A stretch of 64,000 nt of DNA. Source: Pelagihabitans pacificus (GTDB taxonomy: Bacteria > Bacteroidota > Bacteroidia > Flavobacteriales > Flavobacteriaceae). Each line of letters begins with the position of its first letter. The first letter of the stretch is position 1. The DNA is taken from assembly GCF_009371985.2 (NCBI RefSeq), contig NZ_VIKU02000008.1, positions 1 through 64,000 on the forward strand. The letters run 5' to 3'. Position numbers and translations under genes: made by a program. Below the pieces are notes generated by a model that was not told the origin of the DNA, searched no databases, and saw nothing but the letters and a program-made list of their open reading frames with translations. This document shows positions 25,531 to 34,936 of the stretch, in pieces.

Positions 25531-26895
25531 TTAAAGGTTAAAGGGTTCCTTAATCACGTAAAACGGAATGTTCGCTGTTGTATAATAGCCACTTTCACTT
25601 GACACCTTAACAAAGAGCCTATAGGGGCCCTCTTGAGTTGGGGTCTTAAAGGTTAGGCCGAAATTATCCTTTCGTACGATCAAATCGGGAATACTGTCCG
25701 GTCTTTGTTCAACTTCCTGGGGTAGGTAATTCCAATTTTCAGGGCGTACCGTCCATTCGGTATCATAAGAGGCGACAGAATCGTTTTTAAGGTAAAAAAG
25801 CGCGGCTTTCACTTCTCTATTGTGACTTATCAGGATGTTTTCGCTTGCCGACTGGCCGTTTAATAGGAGATAGTCGATTTTTGGACCTTGAAATTGGCGG
25901 TCAACATCTTGCCAGAGATTTTGAAGTTCAAATACGACTTGCGATTTGTAGCCATTATCCGCAAATAGGCTGAACCAAGTATGTGTTCGCTCCTGTTTTT
26001 GTCCCCAAAAGAAGGCCAAACTTCCTAGGCACCTTCCGTCATCAATAGCCTGAATATTCTTTACGTATCGATTTTTGTACTGTTCTGCTTTTTTGGTACC
26101 GGTTTCTTCCAATGGGGCGGCCCATTTGGTAGTTTCGGTCTCCCAAGGGCCATTAATTCCCCATTCCGAAATGACATAGGGTCCTTGCCAAAAAAATAAG
26201 ATGTTTTTGTCCAAGGTAAAATCGTTTAAGGAGCCAAAATTGTTGACGGAGATAAAATCCAGATCTGGGCTTTTTACCAAGATGCTAAATACCTTTTTGA
26301 GTCCTGAGGAAGAAACCGTTGTGCTAATTGGATGATTGGGGTCTATCTCTCGGACCTTCTCAAGTAAGCGGTTGTAGCCAGATATGAAATCATTAGCATA
26401 CAATTTGGGGTAGTAGACCTCGTTTCCCAAAATCCAGTAGAGCACTGCTGGATGATCCTTAAATCGATTTACAAATTTTCCGGTGTCTTCCAATAATTTC
26501 GCGAAAAGAACAGGGTTTTTGTAAATGGTATCCGAGTTAGTTTGGTATCTCGGTAAGGGGATATCAATAACCACTGCCAGCCCTAATTCCTCTGCCTTTA
26601 CCAAGTATTTTTTCAAGTTCATGGTGTCATAAACGCGTATTGTATTGGCTCCGGCATCTTTTAGTTCCTTCAAAAAGGCATTTCCAGAGGCTCCCTTTAT
26701 ATGGAAAGGATTTCCGTTCCTTATCATCTGATACCCGTGATCTGTTTTTTCTATGTATACATTAGGCCTTTTGTCCTTTTGGACGGGCGAGGAGCAGGAA
26801 TGAATTACGAGCAATAAGATACAACAAAGTAAGGGTCTCCTTCGAAGGGTACGGGAAAAAAGAGTGGGGTTGTAAACGAAAAGGCGGTAAAGCAT
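25531..26895 (-). CDS. Glycosidase-like lipoprotein (GH2/GH5-type TIM barrel)
   Basis: A 454-residue protein with an N-terminal membrane segment ending in a lipoprotein-type Cys34 (LLVIHSCSS; the His at -2 is unusual). The barrel (~50-330) shows FHIKGASGNAFLKELKDAGANTIRVYD, AVLYWILGNEVYY with putative acid/base Glu159, and YVISEWGINGPWE with putative nucleophile Glu244, as in GH2 catalytic domains. A beta-sandwich follows (~350-454). It is the gene directly upstream of the GT2 fusion (36 bp), so the two are very likely one operon; its barrel resembles the third domain of the fusion. It may trim or remodel the polymer in the periplasm or at the outer membrane. Confidence 0.85.
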   Translation of the reverse strand: MLYRLFVYNPTLFSRTLRRRPLLCCILLLVIHSCSSPVQKDKRPNVYIEKTDHGYQMIRNGNPFHIKGASGNAFLKELKDAGANTIRVYDTMNLKKYLVKAEELGLAVVIDIPLPRYQTNSDTIYKNPVLFAKLLEDTGKFVNRFKDHPAVLYWILGNEVYYPKLYANDFISGYNRLLEKVREIDPNHPISTTVSSSGLKKVFSILVKSPDLDFISVNNFGSLNDFTLDKNILFFWQGPYVISEWGINGPWETETTKWAAPLEETGTKKAEQYKNRYVKNIQAIDDGRCLGSLAFFWGQKQERTHTWFSLFADNGYKSQVVFELQNLWQDVDRQFQGPKIDYLLLNGQSASENILISHNREVKAALFYLKNDSVASYDTEWTVRPENWNYLPQEVEQRPDSIPDLIVRKDNFGLTFKTPTQEGPYRLFVKVSSESGYYTTANIPFYVIKEPFNL

Positions 26896-27270
26896 TCAAA
26901 TGTGGGTATGATTATCTTCATTGAACCATTCCAAGGCTCGAAAAACAAGTAATACAAGAATATACTGTAGCTGTAATCTTAGGTTCATACCCTTATCACT
27001 AGATCTGTTTTATTCGGAGCAATACTTTACAAAGTATTTACGACTGGTTGCTTTTACCCACCTAATTACAGGAATTAACTTTATAAAGATATGCTAATTT
27101 CATCTATTCGGTAATATATGGTATTACCATTTGTTAAAGTAGGCTCATTATGGCGAAAAGATTGTCGATACTCAAAATAGTATTTCTATTCATTTAAACA
27201 TTCATAAATCCGGTGAGGATCACCGTAACGTATATAAGCTATATTTGAAGAACAAATCCTAAGAGATTTC
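26896..27270. other. Divergent intergenic region, 375 bp
   Basis: It lies between the lipoprotein gene (minus) and the WecG-like gene (plus). Apart from the plus-strand promoter and inverted repeat at 27211-27247 no gene, tRNA or terminator was seen. It is AT-rich. Confidence 0.45.
27211..27247 (+). promoter_or_regulatory. -7 box with upstream inverted repeat before the WecG-like gene
   Basis: TATATTTG at 27240-27247 fits the TAnnTTTG box. Just upstream, CGGTGA-GGA-TCACCG (27211-27225) is a perfect 6 bp inverted repeat with a 3 bp centre, placed where a regulator would meet RNA polymerase. No TTG -33 box at proper spacing was found. Confidence 0.4.
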
Positions 27271-27300
27271 ATGATTAATCCCATTTTTTATTTTTCCTAC

Positions 27301-28047
27301 ATGCAAAATACCACAGAAAAAATTTTAGGATATCGCATTTTTACAAATGATTTAAGTCACCTTCCCACGAATCAAAAAGTTATTGTAAATACTCTTAATC
27401 AGTACTCCTATTGCATTGCAGAGAGAGATAGCCGATTCAAGAAGGCTTTGTTGGATAGCGACGTGTTGCTCCCTGATGGCATTGGCGTAGTATTAGCTGC
27501 AAAATTCTTAAATGGGAAACGGGTACAAAAGGTGGCCGGTGCCGATTTGCACCGGTTTTTGTTACAGAAATTGGATAGTGAGAAAGGCAAATGTTTTTAT
27601 TTGGGGGCTACCGATAGCACTCTTGATAAAATAAGAAATCGCATTATGAAAGATTATCCTAATGTTGAGGTAGCTAGCTATTCACCTCCCTTTAAACCGA
27701 GTTTTTCCCGGGAAGATAATGAATCGATGCTGCGGCAGGTCAATGCCTTTCAACCCGATGTGCTATTTATTGGGATGACCGCCCCTAAACAGGAGAAATG
27801 GAGTGCTGCTCATAAGGAAGCGATTCAGGCAGGTATGATTTGTTCCGTTGGGGCCGTTTTCGATTTCTATGCCGGGACTGTTAAACGTCCCAATAAGATT
27901 TGGATAGATTCGGGACTGGAGTGGTTAGGTCGGTTGGTAAAAGAACCAAAACGTATGTGGAAACGGTATATATATTATGGTGCGGTATTTCTGTACTATT
28001 TGGTCAGGGAAAAATGGTCCACTTCTGCCCAACAGATGAGCAAATAA
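27301..28047 (+). CDS. WecG/TagA/CpsF family glycosyltransferase (GT26)
   Basis: A ~248-residue enzyme. Family motifs: VLLPDGIGVVLAAKFLNGKRVQKVAGADL (LPDGxG and the RVxGxDL region), CFYLGAT, FIGMTAPKQEKW (the GxxxPxQE motif) and ICSVGAVFDFYAGTVKRPNKIW. These enzymes move a sugar (ManNAcA, ManNAc or glucose) from a UDP-sugar to a lipid-linked acceptor, often as the second step of repeat-unit synthesis. ATG 27301 puts the ILGYRI strand near the start; ATG 27271 is also possible and would add ten hydrophobic residues. It is followed 9 bp later by a GT4 gene, so the two form an operon. Confidence 0.9.
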   Translation: MQNTTEKILGYRIFTNDLSHLPTNQKVIVNTLNQYSYCIAERDSRFKKALLDSDVLLPDGIGVVLAAKFLNGKRVQKVAGADLHRFLLQKLDSEKGKCFYLGATDSTLDKIRNRIMKDYPNVEVASYSPPFKPSFSREDNESMLRQVNAFQPDVLFIGMTAPKQEKWSAAHKEAIQAGMICSVGAVFDFYAGTVKRPNKIWIDSGLEWLGRLVKEPKRMWKRYIYYGAVFLYYLVREKWSTSAQQMSK

Positions 28048-28056
28048 TTCAGTAGT

Positions 28057-29178
28057 TTGATAGAAATAAAGGTTAGACCTAAAATACTGTTTATACTGCA
28101 CATGCCCCCGCCCTTACATGGGGCAGCAAAAGTTGGGCAACACCTTTTTGAAAGTGCCGAAATCAATAATTCTTTTGAATGTACCTTTATTAATTTACAA
28201 ACCTCCAAGAAACTAAGTGATACGGGAAAAGGATTCTTTTCGAAGTTTACTAGCTTCTTAAGTCTCTATCGAAAGGTATTTATTGCCTTGAGAAGTTCTA
28301 GCTATGATAGTTGCTATATGACCATTAATTCTGGAGGGTTTGCCTACTACAAGGAAATCGTAATTGTTTTTCTTTTGAGACTCTTTAATCAAAACATACT
28401 CTACCATTTCCATAATAAAGGGGTCTCCAAAACTCAACACAGAACCATTAATCATTTGCTCTACCGATATTCCTTTAAGAACGTCCAATGTATTTTAAGT
28501 TCGGAAAGATTGTACTTTGATATAAAGAAATATGTGTCAAAAGAGGATGTGCACTATTGCTTCTATGGTATTCCTCCCACCGATTACCAGCAGTCGGTCG
28601 AAAAATCTTCGAAAGAGATTGATAATATTCCAAAACTCTTGTTTCTCTCCAACCTCATTATTGAAAAAGGTCCGTACATCCTTTTAGACGCCTGTCGATT
28701 ACTCAAAACAAGAAATGTCGATTTTGAATGCCATATTGTTGGGGATTGGGGAGACATAACAGAAGATGAATTAATAGCGAATATTAAAGAAAGGGAATTA
28801 ACGAAACACGTAGTAGTGCATGGACGTCAGGTGGGAAGAAGAAAGAATGAGCTGCTATCCAATTCGGATGTTTTTGTGCTACCTACCTTGAACGATTGTT
28901 CCCCTTTGGTCCTATTAGAGGCAATGCAAGCCGAACTGCCCGTTATCACTACCATCGAAGGCGGTATTCCTGATGTAGTGCAGGACGGTAAGACAGGCTT
29001 TTTAGTAAAAAAACACGATGCTATTCAATTGGCCGATAAAATGGAAATTTTAATTCAAAATCCTGAATTGCGTGTTAAGATGGGAAAGGCGGGGAAAACA
29101 CGGTTTGAACAACAGTTTACTTTGGATAAATTCGAAAGTAGAATGGTAGAAATTTTTGCAAATGTTGTCCAGGATTAA
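28057..29178 (+). CDS. Glycosyltransferase family 4 protein, TTG start
   Basis: A 373-residue GT-B enzyme. The frame opens with TTG at 28057; no ATG lies upstream in frame and the first ATG (28102) would cut the conserved LFILHMPPPLHGAA strand, so TTG is the likely start. The donor domain has PKLLFLSNLIIEKGPYILLDA, ECHIVGDWGD, VVVHGRQVGRRKNEL, FVLPTLNDCSPLVLLEAMQAELPVITT and EGGIPDVVQDGKTGFLV. It is a paralogue of the GT4 at 19637 and sits 9 bp after the WecG-like gene. Confidence 0.9.
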   Translation: MIEIKVRPKILFILHMPPPLHGAAKVGQHLFESAEINNSFECTFINLQTSKKLSDTGKGFFSKFTSFLSLYRKVFIALRSSSYDSCYMTINSGGFAYYKEIVIVFLLRLFNQNILYHFHNKGVSKTQHRTINHLLYRYSFKNVQCILSSERLYFDIKKYVSKEDVHYCFYGIPPTDYQQSVEKSSKEIDNIPKLLFLSNLIIEKGPYILLDACRLLKTRNVDFECHIVGDWGDITEDELIANIKERELTKHVVVHGRQVGRRKNELLSNSDVFVLPTLNDCSPLVLLEAMQAELPVITTIEGGIPDVVQDGKTGFLVKKHDAIQLADKMEILIQNPELRVKMGKAGKTRFEQQFTLDKFESRMVEIFANVVQD

Positions 29179-29206
29179 TCGCAGGTTTGTCTTATGCAGG
29201 GTTAAG

Positions 29207-31312
29207 TCAATCCATCAAAATCTCCAACAACTGTATCGCGGCCTCCGGAATCTTAGTGCCCGGACCGAATACGGCGACGGCCCCGTGCTCGAACAGGTAG
29301 TCGTAGTCCTGTCTGGGGATGACCCCGCCCACAATCACCATGATATCCTCACGGCCATAGGCCTTTAACTGCTCGATGACCTGGGGTACCAAGGTTTTAT
29401 GGCCCCCTGCCAAGGAAGAAATACCGAGTACATGCACATCGTTCTCCACGGCTTGTTTGGCCACTTCGGCCGGTGTCTGGAATAACGGCCCGATATCCAC
29501 ATCGAATCCCAAGTCGGCATAGCCCGTCGCGACGACCCTGGCCCCGCGATCGTGTCCGTCCTGCCCCATTTTAGCTACTAGGATACGCGGTCTTCGCCCT
29601 TCCTGTTCCGCAAATTGGTCCGCTAGCGCTTGCGCTTTTTTGAAGGCCTCGTTGTTCTTGATTTCTTTTGAATACACGCCTGTTATCGCTTTGATGTCCG
29701 CTTTATGCCTGCCAAAGACATTCTCCAAGGCCGTGCTAATTTCGCCAAGAGTGGCCCGGGCCCTGGCCGCTTCTACGGCCAAAGCTAACAAATTATCTTC
29801 ATCCCGACGAAGGTCCGGGTCTGCCTGTCCGTTCCCCTTCATTTTATTCCGGGCGGCCTGTTCCAACCGCTTCAAGCTGTTTTCCACTGCCGATGGGTCT
29901 CGCTCTGCTTTGACAGTGGCCAATCGCGCCAACTGTTGTCGGCGCACCTCGTTGTTATCGACCTCCAAAATAACAAGGTCTTCCTCCTCTTCCAAACGGT
30001 ACTTGTTCACGCCGATAATGACTTCCTCCCCACTATCGATCCGGGCCTGTTTACGGGCCGCTGCCTCTTCGATCCGCATTTTGGGAATACCGGCCTCAAT
30101 GGCCTTGGTCATACCGCCCAGTTCCTCCACTTCCTGTATCAGTTCCAAGGCCTGATGGACGAGTTGGTCGGTACGTTCTTCCACATAGTGGCTACCGGCC
30201 CAAGGGTCGACGGTTTTGGTGATTTTGGTCTCTTCCTGTAAAAACAATTGGGTTTCCCTGGCGATGCGGGCCGAGAAATCGGTGGGAAGGCCAATAGCCT
30301 CGTCCAATGCATTGGTATGCAGGCTTTGGGTACCTCCAAAGGCCGCCGCCGCCGCCTCAATGGTGGTACGGGCCACGTTGTTGAAGGGGTCTTGCTCCGT
30401 TAAGCTCCAACCGCTGGTTTGGCTGTGGGTACGTAGGGAGAGCGATTTTTCGTTTTCAGGCCCGAATTGCTTCATCAGCTTGGCCCAAAGCAGACGTCCG
30501 GCCCTCATTTTGGCGATTTCGGTAAAGTGGTTCATACCAATCCCCCAAAAAAACGAGAGGCGGGGCGCAAATCGGTCGATATCCAAGCCCGCCTTCAGTC
30601 CGGTTCGAACGTATTCCAGTCCGTCGGCCAGGGTATAGGCCAATTCGATTTCAGCGGTGGCCCCGGCTTCATGCATATGGTAGCCCGAGATGCTGATACT
30701 ATTAAAGCGGGGCATATATTGACTGGTATATTCAAAAATGTCGGCCACCAATTGCATCGAAGGGGCCGGCGGATAGATATAGGTGTTGCGTACCATGAAC
30801 TCCTTTAGGATATCGTTCTGGATGGTGCCGGCAAGTTGTTTCGGTTCGACCCCTTGTTCCTCGGCCGCCACGATATAAAAGGCCATGATAGGCAATACCG
30901 CCCCGTTCATGGTCATGGAAACCGACATTTGATCCAATGGTATCCCGTCGAACAAAATTTTCATATCCTCCACCGAGTCGATGGCGACCCCCGCTTTGCC
31001 CACATCGCCGACCACGCGTTCGTGATCGCTATCATATCCACGATGGGTAGGAAGGTCAAAGGCTACGGACAACCCTTTTTGTCCGGCCGCGAGGTTGCGT
31101 TTGTAAAAGGCGTTACTCTCCTCGGCCGTGGAGAAACCGGCGTATTGCCGAATCGTCCATGGGCGTTGCACGTACATCGTGGCATATGGACCCCTGAGAT
31201 AGGGCGGAAAACCTGCCGCAAATTCAAGGTGGCCAAAACGTGGTTCCTCGGTTGGAATATCTTTTTTGATGGGAAGTTCCAAATGCTGTACGTCTTTTCG
31301 TTTCATGATCAT
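29207..31312 (-). CDS. mutB: Methylmalonyl-CoA mutase large subunit
   Basis: A 701-residue B12 enzyme that interconverts (R)-methylmalonyl-CoA and succinyl-CoA, linking propionate metabolism to the TCA cycle. The barrel domain has [33 protein letters not shown] and [21 protein letters not shown], typical of the catalytic chain, plus [13 protein letters not shown]-like and [10 protein letters not shown] motifs. The C-terminal cobalamin domain has [14 protein letters not shown] (DxHxxG near residue 585) with the lower-ligand His, then [12 protein letters not shown] and GGVIP. Full length is usual for the family. The start may be the ATG six bases inside. It lies 180 bp after the small-subunit gene in the same direction, probably one operon. 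Confidence 0.97.
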   Translation of the reverse strand: MIMKRKDVQHLELPIKKDIPTEEPRFGHLEFAAGFPPYLRGPYATMYVQRPWTIRQYAGFSTAEESNAFYKRNLAAGQKGLSVAFDLPTHRGYDSDHERVVGDVGKAGVAIDSVEDMKILFDGIPLDQMSVSMTMNGAVLPIMAFYIVAAEEQGVEPKQLAGTIQNDILKEFMVRNTYIYPPAPSMQLVADIFEYTSQYMPRFNSISISGYHMHEAGATAEIELAYTLADGLEYVRTGLKAGLDIDRFAPRLSFFWGIGMNHFTEIAKMRAGRLLWAKLMKQFGPENEKSLSLRTHSQTSGWSLTEQDPFNNVARTTIEAAAAAFGGTQSLHTNALDEAIGLPTDFSARIARETQLFLQEETKITKTVDPWAGSHYVEERTDQLVHQALELIQEVEELGGMTKAIEAGIPKMRIEEAAARKQARIDSGEEVIIGVNKYRLEEEEDLVILEVDNNEVRRQQLARLATVKAERDPSAVENSLKRLEQAARNKMKGNGQADPDLRRDEDNLLALAVEAARARATLGEISTALENVFGRHKADIKAITGVYSKEIKNNEAFKKAQALADQFAEQEGRRPRILVAKMGQDGHDRGARVVATGYADLGFDVDIGPLFQTPAEVAKQAVENDVHVLGISSLAGGHKTLVPQVIEQLKAYGREDIMVIVGGVIPRQDYDYLFEHGAVAVFGPGTKIPEAAIQLLEILMD

Positions 31313-31492
31313 TGCTATTCGTTGGTCGCTCTATTTTTTTAGTCTCCCTTTCTAAAGTTTTGATCTATAGATTCCAAGTATTTCAAATTTCCTAAGATCA
31401 AATGTCGCTGAACGCTTATCGCTGTACGCTTAAAGCTTCCCGCATCTCTCTTTTCTTCCCTCTTTCATACCTCATATTTCCAATTTCACAGG

Positions 31493-32875
31493 TCAACCTT
31501 CCTTCTCCAGTCGCTCTTTCTCCATCGCTTCTGCCAATCGTTTTGGAATAATAGGTTCGATCAAGGTCTTTCTCGGCTTCGTATTTACAAAAGGGTACAG
31601 CTGTAATTCCCCTTTCATCCGTTCCGCCGGGTTGACATAGCGGTTGGTGCCCACCAGGATTTCGTTCTCTTGGTCGAACCGTGATTGTTCCTTATCGGCA
31701 CTTTCCTTGATTTTCCGTTGGATGGAATGGCTTTTTAATTGGTGGAGGAATCCCCCGGAAGCTTCCAATTGCTTCAATAATTCCAGCGCTTTTTGGGCAA
31801 GCTGCTGTGTCAGGCTTTCGATATAATAAGCACCTTCGGTGGGATTGAACGAACCATCCAGAAAACTCTCGTGTTTGAGCAACAACAACTGGTTGCGTGC
31901 AATACGATTCCCGAAGTCATTGCCTTTATGGTACAGCCCGTCGTAGGCTAGATTGCAAACCGTGTCGGCACCCCCCAAGATGGCCGATAGGCATTCGGTA
32001 GTGGTTCGGAGCATATTCGAATTGTAGGCGTATACCGTTTTGTTACGAAGGCTGGGTATGGCCATGATATGGCAATCCTGATCGCTATCGTATTCCTTGG
32101 CCAGCGTTTTCCATAAAAGGCGTAACGCCTGTAACTTGGCAATTTCAAAGAAATAGTTGCCGCCAATGGCTATTTTAAAGGTGATGTTGTTGATTCCGGA
32201 AAGCGTATTTTGGTTCAAGTACTCATGGGCATGACAGAGGGCATAGGCCAACTCCTGAACCCTATTGGCCCCGGCATTTTGATAGAGCGAGGCATCCACC
32301 GAAAAGATACTTCCGGAATAAGGGGATGGTGCCAGATCGGAGATCTTCTTACAACGGGCAAAGTCCTCCTCCATTCCAATAAACCAGTTGCCCTCTCGGG
32401 CCAGGTGTCCGATAGGGTCGATATGCAAGTGTATTTCCGGAGCGGAATCCCGTACTAGACCCAGCAGATCTTGAACGTAGGAAGGCTTCAAAAATTGAAA
32501 TTCAAAATGAAGGGGTACGTTTCCCAAATCGAGCCCTTTTAGCAATTGTTTTGGATCGACCGTTTCGTTGGGAATGGTAAAGACGAGGCTTTCCGCGCCT
32601 TGACGGAGCGCCTCAAGTGCTTTTTGATTGGATTTATCCACATCGGCCACAAAAATGGTTTCCCCAATGCTCCAATGCCGAGGGGTAGTGTCGAGATCCA
32701 CGGCACCATTTTTTTGATCCTCGTGATTGTAAAACGGCTTAACCTTAATGCCTTCCAACGACTCCCAGACCAACCTTTCGTTATAGTCGGCTCCCTTAAG
32801 ATCGTACTGTATTTTCTGTTTCCATGCCTTGGCCGAAATGGCATCGAAATCCTTGAAAAAGGTGGACTCTTTCAT
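31493..32875 (-). CDS. mutA: Methylmalonyl-CoA mutase small subunit
   Basis: A 460-residue paralogue of the large subunit that keeps the mutase barrel (YDLKGADYNERLVWESLEGIKVKPFYN, NNITFKIAIGGNYFFEIAKLQALR, YAYNSNMLRTTTECLSAILGGADTVCNLAYD, EGAYYIESLTQQLAQKALELL) but lacks the cobalamin-binding C-terminal domain. It is the non-catalytic partner that holds the heterodimer together. It is shorter than actinobacterial small subunits (~600 residues), as is common in Bacteroidota. It precedes mutB in the same direction. Confidence 0.95.
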   Translation of the reverse strand: MKESTFFKDFDAISAKAWKQKIQYDLKGADYNERLVWESLEGIKVKPFYNHEDQKNGAVDLDTTPRHWSIGETIFVADVDKSNQKALEALRQGAESLVFTIPNETVDPKQLLKGLDLGNVPLHFEFQFLKPSYVQDLLGLVRDSAPEIHLHIDPIGHLAREGNWFIGMEEDFARCKKISDLAPSPYSGSIFSVDASLYQNAGANRVQELAYALCHAHEYLNQNTLSGINNITFKIAIGGNYFFEIAKLQALRLLWKTLAKEYDSDQDCHIMAIPSLRNKTVYAYNSNMLRTTTECLSAILGGADTVCNLAYDGLYHKGNDFGNRIARNQLLLLKHESFLDGSFNPTEGAYYIESLTQQLAQKALELLKQLEASGGFLHQLKSHSIQRKIKESADKEQSRFDQENEILVGTNRYVNPAERMKGELQLYPFVNTKPRKTLIEPIIPKRLAEAMEKERLEKEG

Positions 32876-33145
32876 CGGTTTACAATTTGGATATGAAGAT
32901 ACGATGAATGGGAGTATTATTTTCTAACATTTGTCATGTCTTGATAAAAACCTTTGAGTCAAGGGCCAATTTCGCAAGCGATTTGGAGGATCGGAAGTAG
33001 GGCGCGGCAGTAAAGGATGCAAATGACCATATAGTACCATTAAAGGCGAAAGATGGTAGGTATTTTAGGACATTGGTACGCCAGGGAGCTAATTCCGCCG
33101 TGCCAACTTCGAAGAGTACGGACTTAAATAGTATGCAAACTAAGA

Positions 33146-33511
33146 TTATTTCGTCTTGATGGTGCCCTTGCGGTAGAGCTCCAAAGCGCTCTGCAGCAAC
33201 AAATTGATGACTTTCAAGGGCAGATCGTTGTTCGGGTCGATGCGAAAGATTTTCATCCGGGCACGATTGCCTTCCTCCAATTGGGGATGGTGCAGCTGTT
33301 TTCCCTCCACAAACAGGATATAGGGCTCCTTCGTTTTTTTATCCGTCCACAGGTAACAGAAGGGCTTCTTTTGATAGCAGAAACAGGGCATTCCGTATTT
33401 GCGGGTTTCCGTCACCTGGGCATCCTGCTTCAGAATAAGTTCGCGTAAGGCGAGCAGGCAGCTCTTGCCCGGCTCTTCTTTGGAAAGGTAAAAGACATCA
33501 AGTTCCCGCAT
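33146..33511 (-). CDS. DUF1801 domain protein
   Basis: A 121-residue cytoplasmic protein with the DUF1801 pattern: LRELILKQDAQVTETRKYGMPCFCYQKKPFCYLWTDKK, then EPYILFVEGKQLHHPQLEEGNRARMKIFRI and a C-terminal helix. The fold is a small alpha/beta unit of unknown function, often next to stress or resistance genes. It is not linked to its neighbours by overlap (204 bp to the next gene upstream). Confidence 0.8.
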   Translation of the reverse strand: MRELDVFYLSKEEPGKSCLLALRELILKQDAQVTETRKYGMPCFCYQKKPFCYLWTDKKTKEPYILFVEGKQLHHPQLEEGNRARMKIFRIDPNNDLPLKVINLLLQSALELYRKGTIKTK

Positions 33512-33715
33512 TTGTATTCTAAATTAACGCATGATTCAGATCAAGGTGATTTCCATTACCTTTCCCATTGAATTTCATTTGTTCTTCTGCCCCCTCTTCG
33601 AATGTGCCAAGGGCAGATGGAAAAAATCTTTCTTTCATCCGTTAGGATAGGAGGAAAAAAGAAAGATTCCCATGTATTGTTATCGTTTTTTGATTGAAAC
33701 ATACCATGAATAAAG

Positions 33716-34174
33716 TCATTCCACCGCTACTAAAAAATCGACTTCCGCATCAACGGGATTTTGTGCTTTGTCGCCAAAGACCTCGAAATCGGCCGTGTAC
33801 CGCCTTTGAAGGTCGAGTTCCCATATTCGGGCCCACTGGTTCAAAATGAGTCCTTTGGTCAAATCGCCTTTGGCGGTTATCCTAACATAGTTTCCTCCCT
33901 CAAAAGAGCGGCCGACCATTCCGTCCGGTACGGTCTCCAGGGTAGTGACCTTACATCCGAGAAGCACTGTATAGGGTTTGGTATGGTCGCCCTCATAATC
34001 GGTATAAAGCGAATACACGGCGTTATCCGTTTTGTTCGGAATCCGGTCGATGATTCCATTTGCCATAAATTGCTGCCACAAGGCACCTATTTCCTCGGCG
34101 GCGCGCCCGTTTTCATTGGTGGTTCGTAAGCTGATTCCGATAAGCTTGAATGGTTCGATGGTTACCTGTTCCAT
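33716..34174 (-). CDS. GyrI-like effector-binding domain protein
   Basis: A 152-residue stand-alone effector-binding (GyrI/SOUL-like) domain. MEQVTIEPFKLIGISLRTTNENGRAAEEIGALWQQFM and VYSLYTDYEGDHTKPYTVLLGCKV, FEGGNYVRITAKGD and IWELDLQRRYTADFEVF match the two beta-alpha-beta-beta repeats of the AraC-type effector-binding fold. Such proteins bind small hydrophobic or cationic ligands. It follows the WYL regulator gene (34229-34936) by 54 bp in the same direction, so the two may form an operon. Confidence 0.86.
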   Translation of the reverse strand: MEQVTIEPFKLIGISLRTTNENGRAAEEIGALWQQFMANGIIDRIPNKTDNAVYSLYTDYEGDHTKPYTVLLGCKVTTLETVPDGMVGRSFEGGNYVRITAKGDLTKGLILNQWARIWELDLQRRYTADFEVFGDKAQNPVDAEVDFLVAVE

Positions 34175-34228
34175 ATGTTATAATTATTGGTTTGGGCAAA
34201 TGTAGCCCTTGGCGGTGTCAAGGGTATG

Positions 34229-34936
34229 TCAGGGGTGTTCCCATTCTTTCCGACATTTTTCCAAGTACCCTTCCAAGGTAAGATTATGCGGTTCAAAATG
34301 CTCGTGGGTGTTCTGAAGCTGTTGAATACGGTCTAGTCGAAAGGCCCTAAAATCATCCCTTTTACGACAGAGCGCTATCAATATCCAATTATTCTGGGTG
34401 GTATAGAGGGCAAAAGGTTCAACGGACCGTTTGCTTTCCTCCCCGTTCAACGACCGATAGTTCATTTGCACTACGCGAAAGGCGGCAATGGCCGATTGAA
34501 GCTGAATCAAATAATTGCTGGTCTTTTCATTGGAAGCGTTGTTCCGCACTTGGATCCGATCGGTAAGAAACTCCAATTTTGTTTTCTGGGGTTGTCGTAA
34601 GACCGATTTGATTTTGATGATGGCCCGCTGATAGTATTCCACTAATGATTGCTCTCTGTTTTTAGCGATCAACCGCTCGGCGGTGACCAGGGCATTTGCT
34701 TCTTCTTCGGTAAACATGACCGGAGGTAGGTGATAGCCTTCCATCATGGAGTAGCCTTTTCCCTCTTCGGTCACTATTGGAATTCCGGATTTTTCCAAGG
34801 TTCGAATGTCCCGATACACCGTTCGAATACTTACCCCATGTCTTTCGGCAATCGCCTTGGCGGTCACTAGCTGTCCGGACTGTAGCTGGGTGATGATCGC
34901 CGTCAATCGTGCCAGTCTTGGTTTTTCTTCTCCCAT
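34229..34936 (-). CDS. YafY-type HTH-WYL transcriptional regulator
   Basis: A 235-residue regulator with an N-terminal winged helix (RLTAIITQLQSGQLVTAKAIAERHGVSIRTVYRDIRTLEKSGIPI, residues ~8-52) and a C-terminal WYL domain (VVQMNYRSLNGEESKRSVEPFALYTTQNNWILIALCRKRDDFRAFRLDRIQQL), with the tryptophan-tyrosine-leucine motif in the form NWI. Such regulators sense nucleic acids or small ligands. It is upstream of the GyrI-like gene. The target is unknown but is plausibly its own operon. Confidence 0.92.
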   Translation of the reverse strand: MGEEKPRLARLTAIITQLQSGQLVTAKAIAERHGVSIRTVYRDIRTLEKSGIPIVTEEGKGYSMMEGYHLPPVMFTEEEANALVTAERLIAKNREQSLVEYYQRAIIKIKSVLRQPQKTKLEFLTDRIQVRNNASNEKTSNYLIQLQSAIAAFRVVQMNYRSLNGEESKRSVEPFALYTTQNNWILIALCRKRDDFRAFRLDRIQQLQNTHEHFEPHNLTLEGYLEKCRKEWEHP

